Shown: piece after piece, positions 35,751 to 45,078 of the stretch | Position numbering within the stretch: the stretch's first letter is position 1 | Layout: every line of letters starts with the position of its first letter | Assembly: GCF_003932715.1 (NCBI RefSeq) | Contig: NZ_CP020700.1 | Location: 2,688,501 to 2,752,500 of the forward strand | Source: Streptomyces tsukubensis | GTDB taxonomy: Bacteria; Actinomycetota; Actinomycetes; Streptomycetales; Streptomycetaceae | Length of the DNA stretch: 64,000 nt | Direction: 5' to 3' | The notes under the pieces: generated by a model | Databases searched by the model: none | What the model was told of the DNA's origin: nothing | The model's input: the letters and a program-made list of their open reading frames with translations, nothing else | Position numbers and translations under genes: made by a program

Positions 35751-35834
35751 CCGGGGCGGGCCGATCGGTCCGCCGGTGGGTCCGTCGGCGTGTCCGGGTC
35801 CGCCGGCGGATCGGACCGGGCGTCGGGCGGCGGG

Positions 35835-36668
35835 TCAGACGCCGGTGCCCGGCCCGGTCCCTGGTCCGGTCCCCGGGACGGATCCTTCCGGCACGGTGAC
35901 CACCACGGTCTTGGCCGCCTTGTCGTGCAGACCCTGCCGATAGGGCTTGTCGGCCAGGATCGTGATGATGATGATCAGCCACCAGACGCAGAAGCAGCAG
36001 ACCAGCGCGGGCACCCAGAGCACGGCGGCCCGGGTGAAGGCCGCGCCGGTGTGCGGCGTACTGCCGTCGTTGAGCATGGCGACGCGCAGCTTCAGCAGCT
36101 TCTTGCCGACGGTCTGACCGGTCCTGCTCACCATGATCGTGTCGTAGCCGACGTACGCGACCAGCGAGATCAGCGACCAGAGCCACTGGCGGCCGGTGTT
36201 GATATCGCTGGTGATGTCGTTCCAGTCGTCACCGCTGCCGCCGGACGACCAGCCGCCCGCGAACAGCGAGATGATGAAGAGCGGAATGAAGATGATCAGC
36301 GCGTCGATCACCCGGGCGGCGAGGCGCCGGCCGAAGTCGGCGAGCGGCGGCATGCCCGCGAGGGGGTCGGGGGTCCCTCCGTACGGTCCGCCGCCGTAGG
36401 GGCTGCCGCCGTACGGGGGCGGGGGCGTCCCGCCCGCGCCGCCGTAGGGCCCGCCGCTCTGGCCCGGGCCGTACGGCGAACCCGGCGGCGGGCCCGGCGG
36501 AGGCGGAGGCGGCTCCTGGCCCCCCGGCGGGGGCGGGGGCGGCGGAGGCCCGGAACCGCCGCTCTGCCCGCCCGGCTCGGGCGGCCGCTTGGCGAAGGGG
36601 TCGTCGTCGCGGGGCCGGTCGCGTTCTGGGTCCCCCCAGCCGGAGGGCGGTGGCTGGTCGTTGCTCAT
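35835..36668 (-). CDS. RDD-family membrane protein with Pro/Gly-rich N-terminus
   Basis: 277 residues from ATG (MSNDQPPPSGWGDPERDRPR). Residues 1-120 are a Pro/Gly/Tyr-rich low-complexity region. The RDD domain follows, with FGRRLAARVIDALIIFIPLF, GYDTIMVSRTGQTVGKKLLKL and the late block WWLIIIITILADKPYRQGLHDKAAKT. Three to four membrane helices are present. RDD proteins are suspected ion or solute transporters. It lies 111 bases downstream of another RDD gene with the same plan. Confidence 0.88.
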   Translation of the reverse strand: MSNDQPPPSGWGDPERDRPRDDDPFAKRPPEPGGQSGGSGPPPPPPPPGGQEPPPPPPGPPPGSPYGPGQSGGPYGGAGGTPPPPYGGSPYGGGPYGGTPDPLAGMPPLADFGRRLAARVIDALIIFIPLFIISLFAGGWSSGGSGDDWNDITSDINTGRQWLWSLISLVAYVGYDTIMVSRTGQTVGKKLLKLRVAMLNDGSTPHTGAAFTRAAVLWVPALVCCFCVWWLIIIITILADKPYRQGLHDKAAKTVVVTVPEGSVPGTGPGTGPGTGV

Positions 36669-36779
36669 GAGGGCAGTGCAACCCGCGCCCGGGACCGCCG
36701 CAAAAGGACGCACGCCGTTCGGGGGACGCCGCGGTGCGGGCGGCCCGGATCCGCCGGTCCGCCCGCCCGGCTCGGGCGG

Positions 36780-38174
36780 TCAGCCCTTGACGTAGGTGCG
36801 GGCGGCCTTGTCGTGCCAGCACTGCCGCCACGGCCGGTCGAACAGACACCAGACCACATTGACCAGGCCCACGGCGATCAGCCCGAGACCGCTGTAGACC
36901 AGCCAGCGGCGGAGCGCGGCGCCGAACGGCGGCGGCTCGTGGGACTCGATGTCCGCGACCGAGACGCCGCAGAGCTTCTTGCCGAGGGTACGGCCCCATT
37001 TCGCGGTCGGCAGGGCCTCGTAGAGCGCCCCGAGGACCAGCAGCGCGGCCAGCACGATGCCGAGCTGGACGCCCGTGGTGCCGTCCAACAGCCAGACCGT
37101 GACGGTCTCGCCGGACCGCTCGGCCGCCTCGATCTTGCCGTTGACGTGGTCGATCGCGCCGGTCAGCAGGGGTACGGCGACGGCACCGACCAGCGTGCCG
37201 AGGACGGCGGTGTCGATGAGCCGGGCGGCCAGCCGTCTGCCGAGCCCGGCGGGCCGGGCCGCGGCCTGCGCCTGGGCCATGGCCAGGAAGGGGTCGCTGA
37301 CCGGGGGCTTCCACGGAATGACCGGGGCCTCCGGCGGCTGCTGCGCCCAGGAAGCGGCCCCGCCGCCGGGCCCGTCGGTCACCGCCGGGGGCCGCACCGG
37401 CTGCGCCTGCTCGGGCACGAGGGGGTGGGGGTGGGGGTGAGGATGCGGCTGGGGCTGGACGGGCGGGGCGGCCTGCGGTTGAGGCGCCGGGAACGCCTGA
37501 GGTGCCGGGACGGCCTGAGGGGCCTGGGGCTGAGGGGCCTGGGGCTGAGGCGCCTGGGGCTGAGGCGCCTGAGGCGGTACGGCGCGGATGGTGACGGTGC
37601 TCTCGGGCGCGGGCCGCACGGGCGCGGGCGCCGGGGCCTCGGCGGCGGGCAGCTCCGGAACGGCTACCTCCGCGGCGGGCACCTGCGGGGCCGCCCGGAC
37701 CGGAGCGGGTACCTCCGCGGCGGGTTCCGGTACGGCCGCGCTCGTGGACCGCACTCCGGGCAGCGCGCCGCCGGTCGGATCCGCCCCGGGCGCGGGAGCC
37801 TGCGCCGGAACCCGCGCACCGCCCCAGTCGACCCGTCCCGGCTCCCCGCCGAAGCCGCTCTGCCGCGAGGTGTCGGCCTGCCAGGCGCTGGCGGGCTCGG
37901 ACCGTGCGGGCCCGTCGCCCGGGCCCTCGCCCGGTTCGTCGAGTTCATCCAGAAAGACGGGCCCGGTCTCCTCCGCGACCGGAACCACCGGCGCGGGAAG
38001 GGACGCGGGGGCCGGGGCCGCGGGGGCCGCGTCCCCGCCCTCGGGCGCGGGCCGGCTCGTACCCGGAACCCAGGCGGCACCGTTCCAGTACCGGACATAT
38101 CCGGGGATGGACGGATCCGGGTAGTAGCCGGGGGCGGGGCTGCCGTCGCCGCCGTTCGGGGTGGGGGCGCTCAT
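36780..38174 (-). CDS. DUF2510 and RDD domain membrane protein
   Basis: 464 residues from ATG (MSAPTPNGGDGSPAPGYYPD). DUF2510 comes first (APGYYPDPSIPGYVRYWNGA), then a long Pro/Ala/Gln-rich spacer with the repeat QAPQPQAPQP and a His-rich run (PHPHPHPHP). The RDD domain is at the C-terminus: LGRRLAARLIDTAVLGTLVG, KWGRTLGKKLCGVSVADIES and LFDRPWRQCWHDKAARTYVK. The GRTLGKKL motif is conserved. Two adjacent RDD genes probably arose by duplication. The function is unknown. Confidence 0.87.
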   Translation of the reverse strand: MSAPTPNGGDGSPAPGYYPDPSIPGYVRYWNGAAWVPGTSRPAPEGGDAAPAAPAPASLPAPVVPVAEETGPVFLDELDEPGEGPGDGPARSEPASAWQADTSRQSGFGGEPGRVDWGGARVPAQAPAPGADPTGGALPGVRSTSAAVPEPAAEVPAPVRAAPQVPAAEVAVPELPAAEAPAPAPVRPAPESTVTIRAVPPQAPQPQAPQPQAPQPQAPQAVPAPQAFPAPQPQAAPPVQPQPHPHPHPHPLVPEQAQPVRPPAVTDGPGGGAASWAQQPPEAPVIPWKPPVSDPFLAMAQAQAAARPAGLGRRLAARLIDTAVLGTLVGAVAVPLLTGAIDHVNGKIEAAERSGETVTVWLLDGTTGVQLGIVLAALLVLGALYEALPTAKWGRTLGKKLCGVSVADIESHEPPPFGAALRRWLVYSGLGLIAVGLVNVVWCLFDRPWRQCWHDKAARTYVKG

Positions 38175-38294
38175 CACCGTGGTCCCGTATCTCCTCGCGA
38201 GCCTGGTTGCAACCCTCCACATCTATCAGACGCCCGCACGAGTCCGGGCCGGTCCGGGGGTAACGACCCCGAACCGGTGTGTCCCGGGGGCCGG

Positions 38295-38669
38295 TCAGCC
38301 ACGCTTGCCGGGCCCTGCGACGACCGGGCCCGCGTCGTCGGGGATGTTCGCGGCCAGCAGGGCGAACGCCTCCTTCAGGGAGTCCGTCTCACCCAGGCTG
38401 GAGGTCACCGGCGCACCCCTGACGAAGTAGCGGTCGTTTTCCAGGTAGTAGACCGTGCCTCCGACGAGGGTGTAAGGCGATTCGGTGCTCAGGCTGAAGA
38501 ACAGCACTCCGTGGCTGAGACCGGTGAACAGACCGCGCAGCCGCGGGTTGGCATAGGCGGCGCGCACCACGTCGGGACGGACGTGCTCAGGGCCCGCCGC
38601 GAGCAGCCACTGCCACTGCCCGGCCACGATCTCGTCAGCCGTCGGTGCAGGGGTGTCGTCGGTCGTCAT
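38295..38669 (-). CDS. Candidate immunity protein for the RHS toxin
   Basis: 124 residues from ATG (MTTDDTPAPTADEIVAGQWQ). It is a compact mixed protein (WQWLLAAGPEHVRPDVVRAA, GVLFFSLSTESPYTLVGGTV) and acidic overall. There is no signal peptide and no membrane helix. It starts 35 bases after the RHS toxin stop on the same strand, the usual place for the cognate immunity gene. I do not recognise its family, so the role is inferred from context. Confidence 0.65.
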   Translation of the reverse strand: MTTDDTPAPTADEIVAGQWQWLLAAGPEHVRPDVVRAAYANPRLRGLFTGLSHGVLFFSLSTESPYTLVGGTVYYLENDRYFVRGAPVTSSLGETDSLKEAFALLAANIPDDAGPVVAGPGKRG

Positions 38670-38704
38670 GATCCTCGTCCCTCTTCTCTGCTTCCCGGCC
38701 GCCG

Positions 38705-41700
38705 CTACGTCCCGAGCCGCCTGAGCGGGTCGAGTTCGGGGATATCGGGCTTGGGTACGTTGATCTTCTCATTGCCCGAGTACCAGTCGATCGACTCCCA
38801 GGGCCGTCCGGAGGGATTCTCCTCGCCGTCGAGGACGTCCAGCTCGTACGCACGCACGGCGCGCACGACCACGCTCATCTCCCAGGCTGTTCCGGCGTCG
38901 CCGGACTGCGGCCACTGGGCCGGGCTCCCCATGCCGAAGTGCCGCCCGTGCTCGACCGCCGCCTGGAACGCCTCCACGATGGTCGCCGGGGTGTTCCAGT
39001 TTCCCGGCTCGCCCTTCTTGTTGAACATGCCGTCCAGGGTGATCGACAGGGTGGTGTCGGGATCCGAGATGGCGTGCGAGACCCGCGACATCCAGAGCGG
39101 GATGTTGTCCACGACGCCCGCGTGGGCGGCACCGTTGTAGGTGTGGGCTCCTGGGTCGCTGGCGCGGGACGGATCGTACTCCGGGTCGTTGGGATCGTTC
39201 CGCAGATAGCGCGCCAGGTTGTTGGAGGCGTTCGAGGGGTCCCGGTTGGGGCCGAGCACCACGCTGTGACGATCGGGATCCCTGCGGCGCGGGCAGGCCG
39301 ACAGGCCCAGCGGGTCGATCTCCCCCGTCGGGTTCCCCACATACGCATACGCGTTCGGCGACGGCAGCAGCCCCAGCGGGTCCGGGGTCAGATAGTGGCC
39401 CGACGCCGGGTCGTAGTGGCGGTGGCGGTTGTAGTGGAGGCCCGTCTCCGGGTCGAAGTACTGGCCCGGGAAGCGCAGCGGGGTGTACGCCGTGGCGCCC
39501 GGGTGCCAGCCCGTCGTGCCCCACAGCGTGGTCCGCGCGCGCCAGGCCACGTCGCCCTGTTCGTCGACGAGTTCGCGGGGCGCGCCCACCAGATCGGTGA
39601 CGACGGCGAAGAACCGGTGGTCGATCTCCTCCTGGGGCGCGTCGGCGCTCAGGCGGCGTTCGGTCTGGGAGACCGGGTGGAGGCCGTCGTGGTCCCAGGT
39701 GAGGACGGTGGTGGTACCGGGGCTGCTCGTGGAGCCGGAGGCCTCCTCGCACAGGACGTCGCCGTCCCAGGTGAAGTCCGTGCGCTCCACGGCGTGATCA
39801 CCGTCGGCGGCGAGGCGTTCCTTGGCGATGCGGCGGCCGTGGGGGTCGTAGGTGTAGCGCCAGCGGGTGCCGTCGGGGGTGGTGACCTGGGTGAGGCGGT
39901 CTTCGGCGTCCCAGGTGTAGTGCCAGTTGTCGGGTTTGCGGGAGAGGCGGGTACGGCGGCGGCGGACGACCCGGCCCTGGGCGTCGTGCTCGTAGCGGAT
40001 CGTCCCGGCGCGGTTGATGCGGGTTCCGGCGTAGACGCGGGGCCCGTTGGCGTCGGGCGCGGCCGGGGTGCGGGCTTCGGTCTGGTTGCCGAGGTCGTCG
40101 TAGGCGTACCGCTCGGTCCAGCCTGCGGCGGTGACGGCGGTGACCCGGCCGGTGGGGGTGAGGCTGTAGGCGCGGTCGCCGCCGAGGAGGTCGGTGACGG
40201 CGGTGAGGGCGCCGTCCTCGCGGTAGGTGTAGGCGCGGCGCTGCACGGTCCGATCGGCTTCCGGGCCGGTGCGGACGTGCTGGGCGGTGAGGCGGCCGAG
40301 GCCGTCGTAACGCTGCTCGACGGTGAGGCGGTCCCCGTGGCGGCGGGTGCTGCGGCGGCCCTCGGGGTCGAAGCCGAAGACGATCCGGTGCCCGGAGGCG
40401 TCGAGTTCGGCGGTGCCGCCGGGGTAGGTCCAGTCGCTGGTGGCGCCGCTGGGCGTGGTGCGGTGGACGCGGCGGCCCCCGGCGTCGTAGCGGAAGGTCA
40501 GCTCCCGGCCGTTGCAGAGCTCGCGGAGGAGTCTGCGGCCGGTGGTGTCGTAGGTGTAGTGGAGGTCGAAGCCGGGTCCGGTGGCGTGGGTGAGCAGTCC
40601 GCGGGCGTCGTAGCCGAAGCGGGTGACGGCGCCTTCGACGTCCTTGGTGATCAGGCGGCCGGTCCGGTCGCGTTCGTAGCGGACGGTCTGCCCGGCGCCG
40701 TTGGTACGGCTGGTGAGGCGGCCCGCGGCGTCGTGGGTGTAGACGAGGGTGCGGCCGTCGAAGTCGGTTTCGGCGGTGAGGCGCCCCGCGGGGTCGTAGC
40801 CGTAGGTCCAGCTCATTCCGCGGGAGTTGGTGACGCGGGTGAGGCGGAGTTCGGTGTCGTAGCCGAAGGTGTGGCGGTCGCCGTCGGGGCCGGTGCGGGT
40901 CTTGAGCAGGTCGAAGTGGGTGTAGGTGAAGTGGGTGGTGCCGCCGAGGGCGTCGGTGTGGCTGAGGCAGTTGCCCTCGCCGTCGTAGGTCCAGGACTGT
41001 TCGGTGCCGTCCGGTTCGGTCCGGCGGGCGGGCAGGCCCTCGACGGTCCATTCGAGGACGGTCGTGCCGCCGTCGGGGCCGGTGATGCGGACGGGGCGGC
41101 CGAAGGGGTCGCGTTCGTAGCGGGTGACCGCGCCGCCGGGGCCGCGGACGGCCTCGGGCAGTCCGGCGGCGTCGTGGCGGATGCGGTCGAGGGCGCCGAT
41201 GCCGTCGTCGAGTGCGGTGAGCCGGCCGTGGGCGTCGTGACCGGTGCGGGTGCTGGTGCCGTCGGGGTGGGTGAAGACGGTGGGGTTGCCGGAGGCGTCG
41301 TACTCCTGCCGCCAGACCGCGCCTTCGCCGTCCGTGACGGAGGTGAGGCGGCCGTGGTCGTCGTAGGTGACGGCGGCGGCGCTGCCGTCCGGGTGGTGTA
41401 CGGCGACGAGGTTGCCGCGGTCGTCGTGGTCGTACCCGGTGGTGTGTCCGAGGCGGTCGGTACGGCTGACGACCCGGTCCCCCGGGCCGTAGGAGCGGAG
41501 TTCGGTGTGGCCGAGGGCGTCGGTCTCGGCGACGACGCGGAGGCGGTCGTCGTGGCGGAACACCTTGGTGGCGCCGGTGGAGTCGGTGTAGCTGGTGGTG
41601 CGGCCCGCGGTGTCGTAGGCGAAGACGCCGGAGAGGTGTCCGTCGGGGCCGACCGTCCGCATGACACGGCCCGCGGTGTCGTAGACGTAGTGGAACGTGG

Positions 41701-43540
41701 AGTCGTTGCGGTCGGTCCACGAGGTGATACGGGCTTCGGTGTCGTAGGTGAAGCGGAGGGGGAGGCCGGAGGAGTTGGTGACGGCGTCGAGATTGCCGTC
41801 GCCGTCGTAGCCGTACGTCATGACGGTGACGGGCCCGTCGGGGGTGCGCAGGGCGATGCGGTGGACGCGGGCGTCGCGGACGGTGACGGCGATGCGGTAG
41901 CCGCCGTCGTGGACGATGCGGTCGGGGGCGCCGTCGGGGCCGCGGTGGAGGGTGATGCCGTTGCCGTGCCGGTCCTCGATACGGGTGAGCCAGAACGCGG
42001 TCGAGGAGTGGTAGGGGCTGCCGGTGAAGGTGCGGACGAGTCCGGTGCGGGGGTCGGTGACGGTGTACGCGGTCTCCGCGCCCGACTCGTCGGTGCCGCC
42101 GTGCGTCAGCGCGAGCCGGTCGCCTTCCACCGGCAGGACGCCGGTCGGGTCGCCGGGCGCGGGCAGGGCGGGGTAGACCAGGACCGTGCCGTCCTCACGC
42201 GCCCACAGCGCCCCCAGCCCGCGGGCGTCGAACTCGATGCGCTCGTCGAGGGTGGAGGCCCAGCTCCGGCCGAACCAGTGCCCGTGGTGGTAGCCGGAGA
42301 GATGGACGCGGCGCAGGACGAGCGGGAGGGTGCCGGGGAGGGTGAGGTCGGTCTGCGGCAGCAGCATCTGCCCGGAGGCGACGTCGACCGGATCGCCCTC
42401 GCACTCCCGCAGCTCGGGCGGGATGCTGTTGCCGCGCGGATCGGACTTGGCACCGTCGAGTGAGGCGGGCTGGGTACGGGTGTCGGCGGGGCCCTTGCGG
42501 GCGGTGCCGGACCCGGGTGGGGTGGTGCCGGAGATATCGCCGCCGTCGCCCTGGACCTTGCGGCCCTTGTTGACACTGTCCCGGGTGTCGACGTCGACGC
42601 CCTTGTTGATCCGGGATATCTGCCGGACGTTCTCCGGGAGGGTCTTGCCGAGGTGGTTGCCCATGGTGGAGGTGGCCTTGGTGAGGGCCTCCATCGCCTT
42701 GTCGACGACGGGGTCGAGGGCCTGGGCGATATCGTCGCGGCCCCGGGTGCGGCCGTGGTGGGAGCGGGCCTTGTCCAGACGGGACGTGGTGCGGCCGTTG
42801 ACGCGGACGCTGACCAGGTTGAGGTCGTTGCCCGCGCGTTCGTGTTCGGCGTGGTCGACCTTCCCCCGGTCGCCGCCGCGGCCGCCGGGGCCACCGGCGG
42901 AGTTCAGGTTGAGGGAGTCCTTCCCCGCCTGTGCCGTCTGGTCGAGGTCGACGCCCTCCTGGAGGCCGAGCGCCGCGGATCCGGCCTGGACGACGAGATC
43001 GGCGGCCATCGACTCCAGGGCGGCGACCGCGGGTGCGGTCATGGCGCCGACGATGTAGCTCACGACCTCGTTCATGCACTCCTTGATGGCCTTGCGGACC
43101 AACTGCTGGCAGGCGGCGATCGCGCCCGCGCCGAGGAGTCCGGAGAGGCCGCCGGTCACCGGGATGAGGGCCATGGAGATACCGGCCTTGGCGGCGAGCG
43201 CGCTGAGATGGCCGATGGCCACGTACTTCATCGCCTCGATGGCGGTGGCGGCCTTCTCCAGCGCCTCCGCGATCAGCCCGGCCGCGGTCGCGAGGTCCTT
43301 GAGGTGCTTGCCCTTGACCTTGTCCCAGTGCTGGTTGAGGGCGGTCATCGCCTCGCCCTCGCCGGACGACAGCAGCCGCTGGACGTGCCGGTTGGCGATC
43401 TGGCCGTCGTCGAGGATGTCCTCCTGGAAGGACCGCAGACTGGCCGCCATATCGCGGTAGGCGTCCTCGTCCACGTTCGGCCAGTTGACGCCGATCAGGT
43501 CGAGCAGAGTATCCGCCCAGTCCGGCACGGTCACGGCCAT
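38705..43540 (-). CDS. RHS-repeat polymorphic toxin
   Basis: 1611 residues from ATG (MAVTVPDWADTLLDLIGVNW). An N-terminal helical domain of about 200 residues resembles the WXG/LXG-like secretion regions. A DUF6531-type region follows (CEGDPVDVASGQMLLPQTDL). Over twenty YD repeats of the form YDxxGRLTxxTD fill residues 550-1350. The conserved end of the RHS cage is FPGQYFDPETGLHYNRHRHY, then DPLGLL and NPTGEIDPLGL. The variable tip after about 1450 (SACPRRRDPDRHSVVLGPNR onward) should be the toxin domain. The tip may be a Ntox27-like domain, but that is uncertain. It acts after delivery into neighbours. Confidence 0.9.
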   Translation of the reverse strand: MAVTVPDWADTLLDLIGVNWPNVDEDAYRDMAASLRSFQEDILDDGQIANRHVQRLLSSGEGEAMTALNQHWDKVKGKHLKDLATAAGLIAEALEKAATAIEAMKYVAIGHLSALAAKAGISMALIPVTGGLSGLLGAGAIAACQQLVRKAIKECMNEVVSYIVGAMTAPAVAALESMAADLVVQAGSAALGLQEGVDLDQTAQAGKDSLNLNSAGGPGGRGGDRGKVDHAEHERAGNDLNLVSVRVNGRTTSRLDKARSHHGRTRGRDDIAQALDPVVDKAMEALTKATSTMGNHLGKTLPENVRQISRINKGVDVDTRDSVNKGRKVQGDGGDISGTTPPGSGTARKGPADTRTQPASLDGAKSDPRGNSIPPELRECEGDPVDVASGQMLLPQTDLTLPGTLPLVLRRVHLSGYHHGHWFGRSWASTLDERIEFDARGLGALWAREDGTVLVYPALPAPGDPTGVLPVEGDRLALTHGGTDESGAETAYTVTDPRTGLVRTFTGSPYHSSTAFWLTRIEDRHGNGITLHRGPDGAPDRIVHDGGYRIAVTVRDARVHRIALRTPDGPVTVMTYGYDGDGNLDAVTNSSGLPLRFTYDTEARITSWTDRNDSTFHYVYDTAGRVMRTVGPDGHLSGVFAYDTAGRTTSYTDSTGATKVFRHDDRLRVVAETDALGHTELRSYGPGDRVVSRTDRLGHTTGYDHDDRGNLVAVHHPDGSAAAVTYDDHGRLTSVTDGEGAVWRQEYDASGNPTVFTHPDGTSTRTGHDAHGRLTALDDGIGALDRIRHDAAGLPEAVRGPGGAVTRYERDPFGRPVRITGPDGGTTVLEWTVEGLPARRTEPDGTEQSWTYDGEGNCLSHTDALGGTTHFTYTHFDLLKTRTGPDGDRHTFGYDTELRLTRVTNSRGMSWTYGYDPAGRLTAETDFDGRTLVYTHDAAGRLTSRTNGAGQTVRYERDRTGRLITKDVEGAVTRFGYDARGLLTHATGPGFDLHYTYDTTGRRLLRELCNGRELTFRYDAGGRRVHRTTPSGATSDWTYPGGTAELDASGHRIVFGFDPEGRRSTRRHGDRLTVEQRYDGLGRLTAQHVRTGPEADRTVQRRAYTYREDGALTAVTDLLGGDRAYSLTPTGRVTAVTAAGWTERYAYDDLGNQTEARTPAAPDANGPRVYAGTRINRAGTIRYEHDAQGRVVRRRRTRLSRKPDNWHYTWDAEDRLTQVTTPDGTRWRYTYDPHGRRIAKERLAADGDHAVERTDFTWDGDVLCEEASGSTSSPGTTTVLTWDHDGLHPVSQTERRLSADAPQEEIDHRFFAVVTDLVGAPRELVDEQGDVAWRARTTLWGTTGWHPGATAYTPLRFPGQYFDPETGLHYNRHRHYDPASGHYLTPDPLGLLPSPNAYAYVGNPTGEIDPLGLSACPRRRDPDRHSVVLGPNRDPSNASNNLARYLRNDPNDPEYDPSRASDPGAHTYNGAAHAGVVDNIPLWMSRVSHAISDPDTTLSITLDGMFNKKGEPGNWNTPATIVEAFQAAVEHGRHFGMGSPAQWPQSGDAGTAWEMSVVVRAVRAYELDVLDGEENPSGRPWESIDWYSGNEKINVPKPDIPELDPLRRLGT

Positions 43541-43800
43541 AGCGTCAAGCCCCCGTTTGAGTGAATGTCAGCCCTTCACTCTTACCACGGTGTTCGGGAC
43601 GGCCGGGTTCCTCACCGGCCGATGGGAAGCACCTCCGGCACGCCCCCGGTGAGTGGTGTCGGGGCCGGTGGCGGCGGCCGGTTCCGGACCCGGACCCGCC
43701 CGAAAAAAAATCTGCCGAAGTCGCGTAATGATCCGGCGTCCGGCCGCTCTCCCTTGCGTGGGCCCGTTTCGGGGCCCGTGACGACGAGGAGAAGAAGCCC

Positions 43801-44277
43801 ATGCACTCCACGGTGGAACGCGAACTGGAACTGCGGCTGGTGCTGTCGGCCGAGCGGAGCATCCCGGTGCCCGCGAAGCTGGCGTACCGCACCGACGACC
43901 CCTTTGCCGTGCACATCACCTTCCACATCGGCTCCGAATCCCCGGTCAACTGGACCTTCGCCCGCGAGCTGCTGGTGGAAGGGGTGTTCCGGCCGTGCGG
44001 CCACGGGGACGTACGGATCTGGCCGACCAAGGTGGACGGGAGGAACGTGGTGCTGATGGCCCTCAGCTCCCCCGACGGCGACGCCCTGCTGGAGGCGCCG
44101 TCCTCGGTGGTGTCGTCCTGGCTGGAGCGGACGCTGCGGCTGGTGCCGCCGGGCTCCGAGGCCGGGATGCTCGACATCGACGACGGCATCGCCGGGCTGC
44201 TGGCGCACCACTCGGCGGACGGCCGGGGCCGCTGCTCCCGCCCGGAGACCGGCGAGACGGAGGACGGCGATGCCTGA
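43801..44277 (+). CDS. ssgG: SsgA-like sporulation protein, probably SsgG
   Basis: 158 residues from ATG (MHSTVERELELRLVLSAERS) with GAGGAGAAG upstream. The SALP fold is clear: IPVPAKLAYRTDDPFAVHIT, FHIGSESPVNWTFARELLVE and GDVRIWPTKVDGRNVVLMAL. SALPs guide septum formation and wall breakdown in sporulating Streptomyces hyphae; SsgG affects septum placement in S. coelicolor. I assign ssgG because the neighbours (RDD proteins, hppD) match its S. coelicolor locus. The last 20 residues are a charged tail. Confidence 0.85.
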   Translation: MHSTVERELELRLVLSAERSIPVPAKLAYRTDDPFAVHITFHIGSESPVNWTFARELLVEGVFRPCGHGDVRIWPTKVDGRNVVLMALSSPDGDALLEAPSSVVSSWLERTLRLVPPGSEAGMLDIDDGIAGLLAHHSADGRGRCSRPETGETEDGDA

Positions 44278-44344
44278 GAGAGGTTCCGGCAGTGGCCGGG
44301 CAGCGGGGGCGGACCGCTGGGGCCCGCCCCGGTCGGCGCCCGGT

Positions 44345-44731
44345 TCAGCCGGCGGCCTCGGTGGGCGGGGTGAGGAACTCCAGCGCGTGCCCGTCGGGGT
44401 CGTCGACGTAGAAACCGCGGCTGCCGTGATGGAGGTAGGTGGCCCCCGGCTCGGTGTGGTGCGGATCGGCCCAGTACGGCAACTCGCGCTCGACGACCTT
44501 GGCGAGGATCCGCTCGAACAGGTCGTCCGGGACCCGGAACGCCAGATGCTGGGAGACGATATCGCCCCGGTGATCCAGATAGTCGAGCGTGAGCCCGTCG
44601 TCGAGGGTCAGTGCGGCGAACGGGCCGTTGGCGTACGGCGGCTCGGTCGTTTCGATCAGTTCGGCCAGGAAGCGGGCACCTCCGAAGCGGTCGCTGCTGT
44701 GGACGATGGTGTGGTCCAGCTGTGCGGACAC
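44345..44731 (-). CDS. VOC-family (glyoxalase/dioxygenase fold) protein
   Basis: 128 residues from ATG (MSAQLDHTIVHSSDRFGGAR). It has the two-module VOC fold: an N-terminal half with LTLDDGLTLDYLDHRGDIVS and a C-terminal half with GRGFYVDDPDGHALEFLTPP, where the last Glu is a metal ligand in the superfamily. The first His (DHTIVH) and this Glu fit a metal site. The reaction is unknown. It is convergent with ssgG. Confidence 0.85.
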   Translation of the reverse strand: MSAQLDHTIVHSSDRFGGARFLAELIETTEPPYANGPFAALTLDDGLTLDYLDHRGDIVSQHLAFRVPDDLFERILAKVVERELPYWADPHHTEPGATYLHHGSRGFYVDDPDGHALEFLTPPTEAAG

Positions 44732-44910
44732 GGGTCCTCCTCAGTCGTACTCCGGTCGGGTCAATTACCGCCGTCGCAGGGCCGGTTGGGCCCGGCGGCG
44801 GCCGTCCTCCCCACCCTAGGAGCGGGCGGCGGGGCGGGACCATCGGGCCTTGGTCGTAGGACGCGGGACCCGGCAGCCACCGGAACCCTGGCAGGAGCCG
44901 GGGCAGGGGA

Positions 44911-45078
44911 CCTAGGGAGTTTCTTTCGGATCAGGCCGGATCAGTGAGCGGGGTCTGGTGCCGTGGATCGCAAGGCGGAGGATGGAGTCCACGCGGAGCG
45001 TCGGCGACTGACGACAACGCGGCGAGGCGCGGTGCCAGGGCACGCGAGCCCGGCAAGATCCGAAAGAGACGACCTAGG
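44911..45078. mobile_element. MITE-like element, 168 bp, with CTAG flanks
   Basis: The left end is CCTAGGGAGTTTCTTTCGGATC and the right end, reversed, is CCTAGGTCGTCTCTTTCGGATC: 17-base inverted repeats inside CTAG with 14 of 17 matching. CTAG occurs at each outer edge (44912-44915 and 45074-45077), as a four-base target duplication. The interior (ATCGCAAGGCGGAGGATGGAG) encodes nothing. Elements with this end are, as far as I remember, scattered through Streptomyces genomes. The right CTAG provides the TAG stop of the AraC gene. Confidence 0.78.

Noticed and set aside
35790..39140. 1116-codon plus-strand open frame
   Set aside because: It crosses both RDD genes, the immunity candidate and the RHS end in antisense, and has no recognisable domain.
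38939..42463. 1174-codon open frame on the plus strand across the RHS gene
   Set aside because: It is a mirror of the RHS YD repeats; Val/Gly-rich low-complexity product and no ribosome site.
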